A DNA stretch of 27,785 nt. It comes from JBGTKH01 sp041744735. Its GTDB lineage: Bacteria > Planctomycetota > Planctomycetia > Pirellulales > Pirellulaceae. The stretch covers positions 1 to 27,785 of the forward strand of contig JBGTKH010000468.1 of the NCBI GenBank assembly GCA_041744735.1, read 5' to 3'. The first letter of the stretch is position 1. Every line of letters begins with the position of its first letter. This document shows, one piece after another, positions 14,913 to 23,695 of this stretch. The notes below the pieces were generated by a model. That model did no database searches. It saw only the letters and a list, made by a program, of their open reading frames with translations, and was not told the DNA's origin. The position numbers and the translations under genes were made by a program.

Positions 14913-15281
14913 ATGCGAATCCACGAGTTCGTCTGGACGCAGGACGGAATCGATCAAATCGCTCAGCACGGCGTGACGCCAGAGGAAGTCGAAGAGGTCT
15001 GTTTCAGTCGAGCGTTGATTCAGCGAGCAAAAACGCCGATACCGGCAATGGAAAAAGCGATGAGCAAGCAACAGCTACCTCAAACCGACTCGATTCAGGA
15101 ACTGGCCAGGTTTTGGGATGCGCATGACCTGACCGACTTCGAAGACGAACTCGACGAAGTGACCGAACCCGTTTTCGAACGTGACAGCCCGATCACGCTA
15201 CGTTTGCAAAGCAACGAGGCGGAAGCCATTCGCGAAATGGCAAAGTCAAAAGGTGTCAAAGACGCGAAATGCAGGTTATGA
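14913..15281 (+). pseudogene. Toxin-antitoxin remnant: BrnT-like toxin N-terminus fused to a CopG-type antitoxin
   Basis: The 122-residue frame joins two halves that are normally separate genes. Residues 1-40 (VWTQDGIDQIAQHGVTPEEV and on) look like the start of a BrnT/DUF4258-type toxin, which should be about 85-100 residues long. From Met46 or Met50 the text, SIQELARFWDAHDLTDFEDE and then ITLRLQSNEAEAIREMAK, is a CopG/BrnA-type antitoxin. That antitoxin ends abruptly as GVKDAKCRL instead of running into its usual last helix. In the next frame (about 15270-15345) a piece reading PPIICTPDELMEPDDEYANE up to a stop looks like the tail of a third lost gene. The simplest reading is deletions that fused decayed modules; an antitoxin translated from the internal ATG could still be made. 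Family names are from memory. Confidence 0.6.
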
Positions 15282-15322
15282 ACCGCCAATCATTTGCACG
15301 CCCGACGAACTGATGGAGCCCG

Positions 15323-15622
15323 ATGATGAATACGCCAACGAATGATCCCATCGTCGCCGAAGTCCGGGCGGCACGCGATAAGCACGCTGCGCAGTTCGGC
15401 TACGATCTCACAGAAATCTTCCGCGACCTCAGGGAACGGCAGCAGTCTTCCGGTCGCAAATACGTGCGTTACGCTCCTCGTCCTCCTGTCGCAACAACAA
15501 CTACCTCGTCAATGCAACAGTGTTACCGCGTGATCTTGAGAATTCTGCCCATCACGGCAACGGCTGAGTCGCTCGCAGATAGGCGAATAGATCGCGAATT
15601 TGCTGGTCCGACAGAGTCTTAA
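15323..15622 (+). CDS. Small conserved hypothetical protein, probably with an altered C-terminus
   Basis: Residues 1-55 (NDPIVAEVRAARDKHAAQFG, then YDLTEIFRDLRERQQ, SSGRKYV) match a short family common in planctomycetes and cyanobacteria, typically 60-70 residues and often beside toxin-antitoxin genes. After RPPV the frame continues for about 40 residues of unlike text and overlaps the end of the convergent gene at 15552, so the native stop seems lost. GGAG (15315-15318) precedes two adjacent ATGs; the second, 15326, has the better spacing. The start overlaps the 3' remnant of an upstream frame (stop at 15345), as in a former coupled pair. Its function is unknown and it may no longer be functional. 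Confidence 0.5.
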   Translation: MMNTPTNDPIVAEVRAARDKHAAQFGYDLTEIFRDLRERQQSSGRKYVRYAPRPPVATTTTSSMQQCYRVILRILPITATAESLADRRIDREFAGPTES

Positions 15623-18600
15623 GTAGGCCTTCGGGCATTAGGGATTGGGGGAGGGCGCGGAGGTCTTCGATTTGTTCGCGGGGGATGAGGGTGGTTTGGC
15701 CGTCGTGGCTGCGGAGGATGACGACTTGGTTGTCTTGGTCGGCGATGAAGCCGGTTAGGGTGCGACCGTCGGCGGTGAAGAGGGCGTAGTTTTCAAAGCC
15801 CTCGCGGATTTGAGCGCTGGGGTTGACGACGTTCAGCAGCATGGCACCCAAGTCGTCGCGCTGATAGGCGCTCAGGCTGGGGCCGATCTGGCCGCCTTCT
15901 TCGAATAGCTCGTGGCACTTGCCGCAGCTTGCGCGGTAGAGCTGTTTGCCTTCGTACGGATTCCCCGAGCCTTGACTGATGACGGCGATTAGCCGCTCGA
16001 TCTCGGCGCGCATCTCGGCGGTGGTGGCCCCTTGGACGTCACCCCATTGTTTGCGGACGAGGGCGGCAAGTTGCTCGTCGGGATGCAGCAGGATGCGGCG
16101 CACGACGGGCATTGGAATCGATTCGCGGGCGATCTGGCCGGCGTCGATGGCTTTGAGAAGTTCCAGCGACCACGACACGCGGCTGGCCAGTAGCGATTGA
16201 GCCACGTCGCGGGCGTCGCCCGGCAGCGTGTTGTGCAGCCGCACGACCTCGGCGGCGATCTTCGCATCGTCGTAGGCTTGCAGCGCGCCGAGCGCCGCGC
16301 TGCGCACCGGCGTGTCCTTCGAGTGCTCGGCCACTTGCAACAGCACCGGCACGGACCGTGGCTGCTGGACCTCGCCGAAGATTTGGATGAGCTGCAGCCG
16401 GTCGCCGCTTTTGGCTTTCTCGTCGGCGATGATCTTCAGCGCCTCGTCCAGCGCCGCCGCGTCGCCTTGACGCAGCCGCAAGGCCAGCGACACGCCGCCG
16501 ACTTTGGAGATGGCCGCGATCAGTTCACTAGGCAATCCGGTCAGCGAGCGGCCGGCATACGCCGCTTCAAAGCCAGTCATCAGCCGTTTTCCATGTTCTG
16601 GGGTTGGCGCCAGTTGCAGTAGCGCCGCGCAACTCAATAAATCTTTGCGAGTGCCGGCGACCGCGTATCGCCGCATCAGCCGTTCGAGAATGTGCTGTTC
16701 GACCAGCGGTTGGTTCCAAAGCGCTGGGTTTTGGAACATGACGAGAACGGGGTCGGGAGTCTTTTTCGATTGTACGCCGTTTGTTGTCGAAACCGCGGGA
16801 GACGAAAAAGACTCCCGACCCCTTTCGACGTCCGCTTCAATCGCCCACCACAACAGCAGCGGGATGTGAATGTCGCCGGCATCTTCGCTGCGCGTGAGCA
16901 AGTTGCGGATAATCTCCAGCGACTCGGCGGCGGGCAAGCGCCGAGCGGAACAGGCCAATTGGCTGCGCGCTTCGACGTGTGGTTCGCGCAGCGACATTTC
17001 CGCTAACTTCTTGGCCACGCCTGTCGACACGGTCCCATCGTCGCTTAACAGTCGCACCGTCCACAGCCGCACGTACGGGTCGGCGTGGTCTAACGTCTTC
17101 AGCGCTGTCGCATCGTCCAGTCCACCGCAGAGATTCAGCGCCCAGAGCGATTCTAGCGCGAACTGGCCGGTACTCTCGTCGATCAATTGTCGCAGCAGCG
17201 GCACAACCGACGCGTCTTTGCGATCTCCTATCAATTGCAGCGCCGTCTGCCGGTACCATTTGTTTTCGTGCCGCAATGTGTCAATCAACTCGCGAGTCGT
17301 CAGCTTGCTAAGGTCGAGCGGCGCGCCTGTTGGTGCGTCATTTGCCTTTAACCGATAGATTCGGCCGCTGCCTTTGTCCACGCGGCCTTGATAGTGGCTG
17401 GCGTGATCGATTCGCTGTTCGTAAAAGTCCGCCACGTAGATCGCGCCGTCGGGGCCGACTTGAATGTCGACCGGCCGGAACCACGTGTCGCTGCTCGTGG
17501 CGGCGAGGCCGAGGTCGTGCGATTTGAACGACGAACCGTCGGGTTCAATCTCGCTGAATATCACGTGGCTTTGCAGCGGCGCGACGCCGAATAATTTGCC
17601 GGTGTACTGGCCGGACATCGCACCGCCTTCGTAAATCACAAACGTGTGCGTAAACCGCGGCACTTTGGGATGGGCCATCGGTGGGAAGTAACCGAACGTA
17701 TACGGGTTGGACAGCGGCCCGTGCTTGCCGAAACCTTTTTGGAAGTAGCCGCCTTGCACGTAATGAAAGCCGCGCGTGTCGCCGCCGTTGTGGCCCGAAT
17801 AGATGCGGCCCTTGGAATCGATCTCGACTCCAAACGCGTTGCCGCCACCTTCGGCGAAGATTTCGTAGCGGCGGCTTTCGGGATGGTACCGCCAGATGAG
17901 CTGCCCCATCGAATGCACCGCCTGCTTGTCTCCCGGCCGTTTGATGTCGCCGCTGACGGTGCTGCCCTGAGCCGCGTACAGCCAGCCGTCCGGCCCCCAG
18001 CGCAGACTGTTGGCGATCGAATGCGAATCTTCTAATCCAAAACCTTCCAGATGCACTTCGGGGTCGCCGTCAGGCACGTCGTCGTTGTTGCGGTCGGGAT
18101 AGAAGAGCAGATAGGGCGGGTTCAGCACCCACACGCCGCCGCGGCCGCGAGCGAACGACGAGACGAGGCTCAGCCCCTCGACGAACGACTTGTGCGTGTC
18201 CAGCACGCCGTCGCCGTCGGTGTCTTCGTGAATCGTGATCTTGTCGGCCCCGCGGAAGTGATTGGGCGGCGCGGGCGGGACCTTGTCGTATACGCTGCGC
18301 AGGAATTTGTCGCGGCTGAGCATCTTCAAACCGGCTGGCGTCGGGTATTGCAAATACTGAACGACCCATAGCCGGCCGCGCTCGTCGAATTTCATCGACA
18401 GCGGCTGGCCAATCGCGGGCTCGGACAGCACCAGTTCGATTTTCAGATCGCCGGGGACTTGGAAACGGCGTAACGATTCGGCGGGTGTTAGCGGGCCGGC
18501 ATCGCCTTCTAACTTGGTTAGCGTTCGGTTCACTTCGTTGGCGTTAGCCAATTTCGCGAATGCGGCGATCGCGGCGGGTCGCACTTGCCATTTGGCCCAC

Positions 18601-19142
18601 GCCACGTCGTCTCCCGCGCGGAATTGCCACTCCCCGTCCAAACGGATCGCGCGATCGCCACCGAACAGCACGGGCGCGGCGACGTTAAAGCCGGCGCGTC
18701 CGTCTTTCTGATAGACACGAATCGCCACGACGTTCGACTCGCCGAAGCGCACCAGCCGCGCCGGGACGGTGAAGCGGCCCGACCCGCCGAGGCCGCTGCG
18801 ATATTGCGGCGGGAATGTTCCCGATCCGCCAATGCGTTCGCCGTTGAAGTACGCTTCGCGCGCGTCGTCCACGGCTTCAACAAACAGTTCCAAATCGCCG
18901 CCTTCCCATGCCTCGGGCACTTCCACGAAGCAGCGATACCAAGCAAAACTGTTGTTGGCTGCCGGCTTTTTCCAGGCGTCGGGGATTCGCAGCACGCTCC
19001 AATCGAGCGGCTGCGCATCGGCCGCGCTGGCGTTGTTTGCTTGGCCGCTAGGGCCTAAGGCCAGGTGACAGAAGATGCTGGCGGTAACCAGCGGGGCAAC
19101 AACAGCAGTGGCAAACCGTAACGGGCGTGGTGTGAGATTCAT
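15552..19142 (-). CDS. Secreted propeller dehydrogenase-like protein with HEAT repeats and C-terminal haem domain
   Basis: This 1196-residue protein is of the planctomycete 'membrane-bound dehydrogenase / haem-binding' type. A signal peptide ends near residue 40. Residues about 45-190 look like a galactose-binding beta-sandwich (VEAVDDAREAYFNGERIGGS). From about 225 a beta-propeller of the sorbosone/glucose dehydrogenase kind follows, with two Asp-rich calcium-like loops (DTDGDGVLD 307-315; DRNNDDVPDGD 350-360). Residues about 610-1040 are alpha-helical HEAT-like repeats. The end carries one c-type haem motif, CGKCH (1073-1077), and the usual MPEGLLKTLSDQQIRDLFAYL tail. It probably oxidises a sugar or related compound in the periplasm and passes electrons to the haem; the substrate is unknown. 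A hairpin repeat is inserted in frame at residues 774-798. It is divergent from a related gene at 19536. Confidence 0.85.
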   Translation of the reverse strand: MNLTPRPLRFATAVVAPLVTASIFCHLALGPSGQANNASAADAQPLDWSVLRIPDAWKKPAANNSFAWYRCFVEVPEAWEGGDLELFVEAVDDAREAYFNGERIGGSGTFPPQYRSGLGGSGRFTVPARLVRFGESNVVAIRVYQKDGRAGFNVAAPVLFGGDRAIRLDGEWQFRAGDDVAWAKWQVRPAAIAAFAKLANANEVNRTLTKLEGDAGPLTPAESLRRFQVPGDLKIELVLSEPAIGQPLSMKFDERGRLWVVQYLQYPTPAGLKMLSRDKFLRSVYDKVPPAPPNHFRGADKITIHEDTDGDGVLDTHKSFVEGLSLVSSFARGRGGVWVLNPPYLLFYPDRNNDDVPDGDPEVHLEGFGLEDSHSIANSLRWGPDGWLYAAQGSTVSGDIKRPGDKQAVHSMGQLIWRYHPESRRYEIFAEGGGNAFGVEIDSKGRIYSGHNGGDTRGFHYVQGGYFQKGFGKHGPLSNPYTFGYFPPMAHPKVPRFTHTFVIYEGGAMSGQYTGKLFGVAPLQSHVIFSEIEPDGSSFKSHDLGLAATSSDTWFRPVDIQVGPDGAIYVADFYEQRIDHASHYQGRVDKGSGRIYRLKANDAPTGAPLDLSKLTTRELIDTLRHENKWYRQTALQLIGDRKDASVVPLLRQLIDESTGQFALESLWALNLCGGLDDATALKTLDHADPYVRLWTVRLLSDDGTVSTGVAKKLAEMSLREPHVEARSQLACSARRLPAAESLEIIRNLLTRSEDAGDIHIPLLLWWAIEADVERGRESFSSPAVSTTNGVQSKKTPDPVLVMFQNPALWNQPLVEQHILERLMRRYAVAGTRKDLLSCAALLQLAPTPEHGKRLMTGFEAAYAGRSLTGLPSELIAAISKVGGVSLALRLRQGDAAALDEALKIIADEKAKSGDRLQLIQIFGEVQQPRSVPVLLQVAEHSKDTPVRSAALGALQAYDDAKIAAEVVRLHNTLPGDARDVAQSLLASRVSWSLELLKAIDAGQIARESIPMPVVRRILLHPDEQLAALVRKQWGDVQGATTAEMRAEIERLIAVISQGSGNPYEGKQLYRASCGKCHELFEEGGQIGPSLSAYQRDDLGAMLLNVVNPSAQIREGFENYALFTADGRTLTGFIADQDNQVVILRSHDGQTTLIPREQIEDLRALPQSLMPEGLLKTLSDQQIRDLFAYLRATQPLP
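16749..16822. repeat. 74-bp hairpin repeat inside a coding sequence
   Basis: Arms 16749-16768 and 16803-16822 are perfect 20-bp inverted repeats around a 34-bp centre. On the - strand it is read in frame as GRESFSSPAVSTTNGVQSKK plus a few residues, a polar stretch in the middle of the HEAT-like domain. Its GGTCGGGAG core matches the intergenic hairpins at 14691-14793 and 27714-27733, so it looks like an inserted repeat that kept the frame. Confidence 0.85.
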
Positions 19143-19169
19143 GCGAGGTTGCAGGCGTTGGTGTGAATC

Positions 19170-19242
19170 GTAACCCGAAGTGTAAGCGAGGGCGCATGAG
19201 ACACTACTTGCTAGAATCGCCCTCGCTTACGCGTCGGGTTAC
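19170..19242. repeat. 73-bp hairpin between divergent dehydrogenase-like genes
   Basis: GTAACCCGA (19170-19178) pairs with TCGGGTTAC (19234-19242), and GTAAGCGAGGGCG (19182-19194) pairs with CGCCCTCGCTTAC (19218-19230). A 3-nt bubble separates the two helices and a 23-nt loop caps them. It lies in the leader or promoter region of the gene starting at 19142. The rest of the gap up to 19389 shows only a weak -10-like TACAAT (19361-19366). Confidence 0.8.
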
Positions 19243-19389
19243 TGACGGTGGGAGGTCGGGCGGTCCGTTAACAACCCACCATCATACACAGCCAACACGG
19301 CCTTGCCACGTGTTGTGGCGAGGTTCGCAAGATAGGTAGCGGCATCGGTCGGTGCGCGGCTACAATTACGTGGCCGATTGAGTTTTTTC

Positions 19390-19525
19390 GTAGCCGAACT
19401 CGTGAGAGTTTGAGATTTGCGGAACATACCAAGCGACCGAAGTCTCACGACTTCGGCTACAAAGCGGCCAAAGTCTGGGGACTTCGGCTACAAAGCGACC
19501 GAAGTCTGGGGACTTCGGCTACGTC
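19390..19525. repeat. GTAGCCGAA-family repeat with three tandem 31-bp units
   Basis: An inverted unit beginning GTAGCCGAACTCGTGAG (19390) faces three direct units of exactly 31 bp at 19433, 19464 and 19495, each of the form GCGACCGAAGTCTxxxGACTTCGGCTAC plus three bases. Each unit folds on itself (CCGAAGTC/GACTTCGG). The array ends 11 bp before the start codon at 19536, so it would form the 5' leader of that gene. Confidence 0.85.
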
Positions 19526-19535
19526 AGGTTTTGAA

Positions 19536-22529
19536 ATGCCGACTCCTTATGATTGGGCTTCAACCGTGGTAACTTGCCTCTTGGTATTCGCCATTACTAC
19601 GTCCACATTACCGGGGAATGCCAATGATGAAACCACGCCAATCGCGGCGCAATGGGTCTGGGTGAGCCGGTCGCGCGATGACGATCTGACCGGTTATTTC
19701 CGTCGCGTGTTTGAAGCGGACAAAAACCTCAAGGCCGCGGAACTGCGCGGCATCACCGATTTCTGCCGGATGACGATGTACGTGAATGGGCAGCGAATTG
19801 CGGTTGCGGAGAACTATGGTCCGCTGGTCAGCATCGATGTAACGAAGCAGATTCGGCCCGGAATGAACGTCATCGCAGTGTCTGCCGATCAGTGGACCGG
19901 ACCGGCGGCGGTGGCGATGGAGTTGACTTTGACGCTGGCCGACGGTTCGCGGAAAGTGATCGCTTCTAATGAGAATTGGTTGGCTGCAAAAGCGCCGCAG
20001 GACGATTGGCAGCAATTGGATTTCAACGCCGCGGGCTGGCAGCGTGCGGTGAGTTTTGGACAACTTGAGACCTTGGTTTGGGGCGAAACACCGCGCGCCG
20101 TGTCGATCGACCCATTCGACGACTACACGCAATGGATGCAGGCACAGGGGAGCGACGCGGCGACTGATCCGTCGCGGTTTATGGTCGCGCCGGGCTTTGA
20201 GATCGAGTTGCTGCGAACGGCGCAGGCTGACGAAGGGTCGTGGATCAGCATGGCCTTCGATCCGCGCGGGCGGTTGGTCATCGGGCGAGAGGACCAAGGA
20301 CTGCTGCGGCTGACTCTGCCCGGCGACGGTCACGGCGAGATGCAAGTCGACACGATCAACGACACGCTGCGCGAATGCCGCGGGCTGCTGTTTGCCTACG
20401 ACAGCTTGTACGTGAACGCCAATGAATCGAAGGGACTATATCGTTTGCGAGATACCAGCGGCGACGACCAGTTCGACGAGGTGAAGCTGCTGTACCAATC
20501 ACCCGGCGGCGCGGGGCACGGGCGGAACGATTTGACATTGGGTCCTGACGGCATGATTTACAGCATCCACGGCGACTCGGTTGACTTGCCGAAGACGTTC
20601 GACGATCTCACGTCGCCGTTTCGCGAACATCGCCGCGGCATAAAAAGCAGCGAAGGGCACGTGATCCGCTTCGACCGCGACGGCAATTCGTGGCAGTTGG
20701 TGGCCGCCGGTCTGCGCAATCCATACGGCATCGACTTCAACACCGATGGCGAGCTGTTCACGTACGACGCCGACGCCGAACACGACATGGGTGCGCCGTG
20801 GTATCGCCCGACGCGAGTGGACCATCTGGTGGCCGGCGCCGATTTCGGCTGGCGCGGCGTGACCGGAAGCTGGCCGCCGTACTATCCCGATCACCCGGAC
20901 AACGCGCTGCCGAATTTGGACATCGGCAAGGGTTCGCCGACGAGCGTGAAGTTCGGCACGCGCAGCAGTTTTCCGCCGCCGTACCGTGACGCGCTGTTCA
21001 TTCTCGATTGGGCCTACGGCCGCATCGTGGCCGTGCACATGGCTCCGCGCGGCGCCAGCTACGCCTGTCGCGCGGAAACGTTCATCAAGGGCCGGCCGCT
21101 GAACGTGACGGATTTGGATTTCGGGCCGGACGGCGCCATGTATCTGGTCACTGGCGGCCGCAAGACGAAATCGGGCTTGTACCGCATCCGCTATGTCGAC
21201 CCGCCGGTTGAGCAGCCGCAGCCTACCGCGCAGCAACTGGCGCGAAACGAAAGTGCGGCCGCCGCGCGCGGGTTGCGACGGGAACTGGAATCGTACTGCG
21301 GCCGGCCAGATCCGCAGGCGATCAGCGCCGCGTGGTATTACTTGGACAGCCCGGACCCCTGGATTCAACACGCGGCAAGGCTGGCAGTCGAACACCAGCC
21401 GCTGGCCGATTGGCAAGAGCGGGCGTTATTGGAATCGCGGCCCACGGCGGCGCTTACCGCGCTGCTGGCGCTGGCTCGCGCACAAGATCGCAAACTCGCG
21501 CCGCGAATCGTCGAGCGGCTGAATCAACTGTCGCTTGCCGAGTTGAACACTCAGCAGAAGTTGACAGCGATTTACACGTATTCATTATGTCTGTCGCAAC
21601 TGGACAAGTCAGATCAAGAGTTGGCGACGTCAATTTTCCAGCGGCTCGATCCGCTCTACCCGGAAGGCTCGGACGCCGTCAATCAGCGGCTGAGCGAACT
21701 GTTGGTCACTCTCGACGCGCCGGGCGTCGTCGACAAGACACTCGCGCTGCTGGCCGCGACGACGGATCCTAAACAGCAACTTCACTACTTGCATGTGTTG
21801 CGCAGCGCGCGAAGCGGCTGGACAGGCGAATCTCGCCAAGCGTATTTCACCGCATTGCGGCAGGCCAAGAACTTCGAGAGTGGACAAGGTATGCCGATGT
21901 TTCTGGACCGCATCAAGAGTGACGCGGTGGCTGGCTTGACCGAAACGGAACGCGCCGAACTGGCATCGCTTCTGGATGACAAGGCCGCACCGTCCGCCGA
22001 CGCGCAGCCGACGATCATCGATCGGCCGCTGGTGAAAGAGTGGAGGAGCGAAGATCTGACCGATACGCTGGCCGAGATCGCAGCGGGCCGCGATCTGCAG
22101 CGCGGCAAGACGCTGTACGCCGCGGCGTTATGCAGCCGCTGTCATCGCTTGGGCCATGAAGGGACGCCGATCGGCCCGGACCTGACCGTGGTTTCCGGCC
22201 GCTTCAGCCGCCCCGACCTGCTGGACTCGATCCTCGCGCCTTCCAAGGTCGTCGCCGAAGATTACCGCAGTGCGCAGATCGTCACCAGCGACGGCAATGT
22301 TTTGGTGGGCCGCGTGTTGCCCGGCGGCGACTATCGCTCGCCCACGCTGCGCATCGCCACCAACCCGCTGGCACCCGAAGAAGTCACCGAGATCGCCAAG
22401 AGCAAGATTGAGTCGCACACGCCGTCGCCCGTTTCGTTCATGCCGCAAGGATTGCTGAACACCTTGACCAAAGAAGAGATTCTCGATCTGCTGGCTTACA
22501 TTGAAGCGGGAGGCCATGCGAGACCGTGA
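19536..22529 (+). CDS. Secreted propeller dehydrogenase-like protein with C-terminal haem domain (second copy)
   Basis: The 997-residue protein has the same plan as its divergent neighbour: signal peptide (ASTVVTCLLVFAITTSTLPG), a galactose-binding-like N-terminal sandwich (residues about 35-190, MTMYVNGQRIAVAENYG), a beta-propeller (about 215-545, with LRNPYGIDFN and PDGAMYLVTGG), helical repeats, and one c-type haem site CSRCH (866-870). It ends with FMPQGLLNTLTKEEILDLLAYI. It probably acts in the periplasm as an electron-donating dehydrogenase for an unknown sugar-like substrate. ATG 19536 was chosen because it begins the signal peptide; the in-frame codons upstream are only palindromic repeats. 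The sequence is diverged from the other gene, so this is an old duplication or two recruited family members. Confidence 0.85.
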   Translation: MPTPYDWASTVVTCLLVFAITTSTLPGNANDETTPIAAQWVWVSRSRDDDLTGYFRRVFEADKNLKAAELRGITDFCRMTMYVNGQRIAVAENYGPLVSIDVTKQIRPGMNVIAVSADQWTGPAAVAMELTLTLADGSRKVIASNENWLAAKAPQDDWQQLDFNAAGWQRAVSFGQLETLVWGETPRAVSIDPFDDYTQWMQAQGSDAATDPSRFMVAPGFEIELLRTAQADEGSWISMAFDPRGRLVIGREDQGLLRLTLPGDGHGEMQVDTINDTLRECRGLLFAYDSLYVNANESKGLYRLRDTSGDDQFDEVKLLYQSPGGAGHGRNDLTLGPDGMIYSIHGDSVDLPKTFDDLTSPFREHRRGIKSSEGHVIRFDRDGNSWQLVAAGLRNPYGIDFNTDGELFTYDADAEHDMGAPWYRPTRVDHLVAGADFGWRGVTGSWPPYYPDHPDNALPNLDIGKGSPTSVKFGTRSSFPPPYRDALFILDWAYGRIVAVHMAPRGASYACRAETFIKGRPLNVTDLDFGPDGAMYLVTGGRKTKSGLYRIRYVDPPVEQPQPTAQQLARNESAAAARGLRRELESYCGRPDPQAISAAWYYLDSPDPWIQHAARLAVEHQPLADWQERALLESRPTAALTALLALARAQDRKLAPRIVERLNQLSLAELNTQQKLTAIYTYSLCLSQLDKSDQELATSIFQRLDPLYPEGSDAVNQRLSELLVTLDAPGVVDKTLALLAATTDPKQQLHYLHVLRSARSGWTGESRQAYFTALRQAKNFESGQGMPMFLDRIKSDAVAGLTETERAELASLLDDKAAPSADAQPTIIDRPLVKEWRSEDLTDTLAEIAAGRDLQRGKTLYAAALCSRCHRLGHEGTPIGPDLTVVSGRFSRPDLLDSILAPSKVVAEDYRSAQIVTSDGNVLVGRVLPGGDYRSPTLRIATNPLAPEEVTEIAKSKIESHTPSPVSFMPQGLLNTLTKEEILDLLAYIEAGGHARP

Positions 22530-22560
22530 GAATGTCGTACAGATCAGTATTGAGGTGAGC

Positions 22561-23562
22561 ATGTCCATCCGATGTGTCGCGTTGCTCTCCGGCGGTTTGG
22601 ACAGCATGCTGGCGGTGCGCATCATGCAGGAGCAGCGAGTTGAAGTCGAGGCGCTGAATTTTAAGACGCTCTTCACCTGCTGCCAGGACCAGTCGGCTCA
22701 GGCGGCGCGCGATTTGGGTGTGCCGCTGACCGTGGTGGGACAGGATGACGACTATCTCGACCTAGTTCGCGCACCGCGGTTCGGTTACGGCAAAGGGGCC
22801 AACCCGTGCGTCGATTGCCGCATCTACATGTTCGAGAAGGCTCGGCGATTCATGCACGAGGTCGAGGCACAGTTCGTGGTCAGCGGCGAGATCATCGGGC
22901 AGCGGCCGATGAGCCAGAAGCGCAAGGACTTGGCCGTGATTTCGCATCACAGCGGGCTGGACGAACTATTGCTGCGTCCGTTGTCGGCGAAGCTGCTTCC
23001 GCCGACGTTGCCAGAACGACAAGGTTTGGTCGATCGCGAACAGCTATACGCTTTCAACGGCCGGGCACGCAGCGGGCTAATTGAATTGGCCAAGCGACTT
23101 GGGCTGAAGGACATCCCCACGCCGTCGGTTGGATGCGCGCTGACCGAACGCGGCTTTGCCCGCAAGGTTCACGACTTGATTCAGTTGCAACCGACGAACG
23201 GCCGCTGGGATTTTGAGGTGTTGAAGTTCGGCCGGCACTTCCGCTTCGACGCCACGACGAAAATCATCGTGGGCCGTAACGAGGCGGAGAACGAGCACCT
23301 GAGCTATTTGCACAAGCTGCACGATGCGTCGAGCACCGCATCACTGACGCCAGATAATTTTATGGGTCCGACGTCGCTGGTGATTGGCCCGTCGACGGAC
23401 GAAGCGATATCGTTTGCCGGCGGATTGGTGCTGCGGTACTCGAAGCACGTCAACTCTGATAACGCGGTGATTCTGGTCGCACAGCGCGACGAAACTCGTC
23501 GCATCCGCGCGACCGCAGATCCTTCATCGCGAGATATTCAGACGTTGAGTGGCGTCGTGTAG
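22561..23562 (+). CDS. PP-loop ATPase, probable tRNA thiolation enzyme
   Basis: The 333-residue protein begins with an ATP-pyrophosphatase loop, ALLSGGLDSML (7-17), as in MnmA, ThiI and TtcA. It then has a CC pair (40-41), GANPCVDC (Cys83, Cys86), SGEIIGQRPMSQ (108-119) and a later SVGCALTE (Cys192). A CxxC plus a distant Cys is the pattern of thiolases that bind an iron-sulfur cluster (TtcA, TtuA) or form a persulfide. The family is usually annotated as a tRNA methyltransferase or 2-thiouridine synthase, but the exact target base is not clear. Start ATG 22561 has GAGGTGAG just upstream. The next gene, tsaE, is also a tRNA-modification gene. Confidence 0.75.
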   Translation: MSIRCVALLSGGLDSMLAVRIMQEQRVEVEALNFKTLFTCCQDQSAQAARDLGVPLTVVGQDDDYLDLVRAPRFGYGKGANPCVDCRIYMFEKARRFMHEVEAQFVVSGEIIGQRPMSQKRKDLAVISHHSGLDELLLRPLSAKLLPPTLPERQGLVDREQLYAFNGRARSGLIELAKRLGLKDIPTPSVGCALTERGFARKVHDLIQLQPTNGRWDFEVLKFGRHFRFDATTKIIVGRNEAENEHLSYLHKLHDASSTASLTPDNFMGPTSLVIGPSTDEAISFAGGLVLRYSKHVNSDNAVILVAQRDETRRIRATADPSSRDIQTLSGVV

Positions 23563-23586
23563 ACGGTCTGGAGCGTGACTGCCTTT

Positions 23587-23658
23587 GTAGCCGAACTCGT
23601 GAGCGTTCGGGGTTGCGTGATTTTGATAGATCGACCGAAGTCTCGCGACTTCGGCTAC
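23587..23658. repeat. GTAGCCGAA-family palindromic repeat upstream of tsaE
   Basis: The ends GTAGCCGAACTCGTGAGCG and CTCGCGACTTCGGCTAC are inverted copies; each half also forms a hairpin. The element fills most of the 133-bp gap between the PP-loop gene and tsaE. Confidence 0.75.
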
Positions 23659-23695
23659 GCGTGAGAATTCGAAGCGACGCGGTGAGCGCCCAGCT

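Noticed and set aside
19239..19448. 69-codon frame on the - strand in the divergent gap
   Set aside because: Half of it is palindromic repeat sequence, it has no ribosome site and the product resembles nothing.
19433..19525. Possible CRISPR array (regular 31-bp units)
   Set aside because: The units are contiguous tandem copies with no spacers, and there is no cas gene; they belong to the palindromic repeat family.
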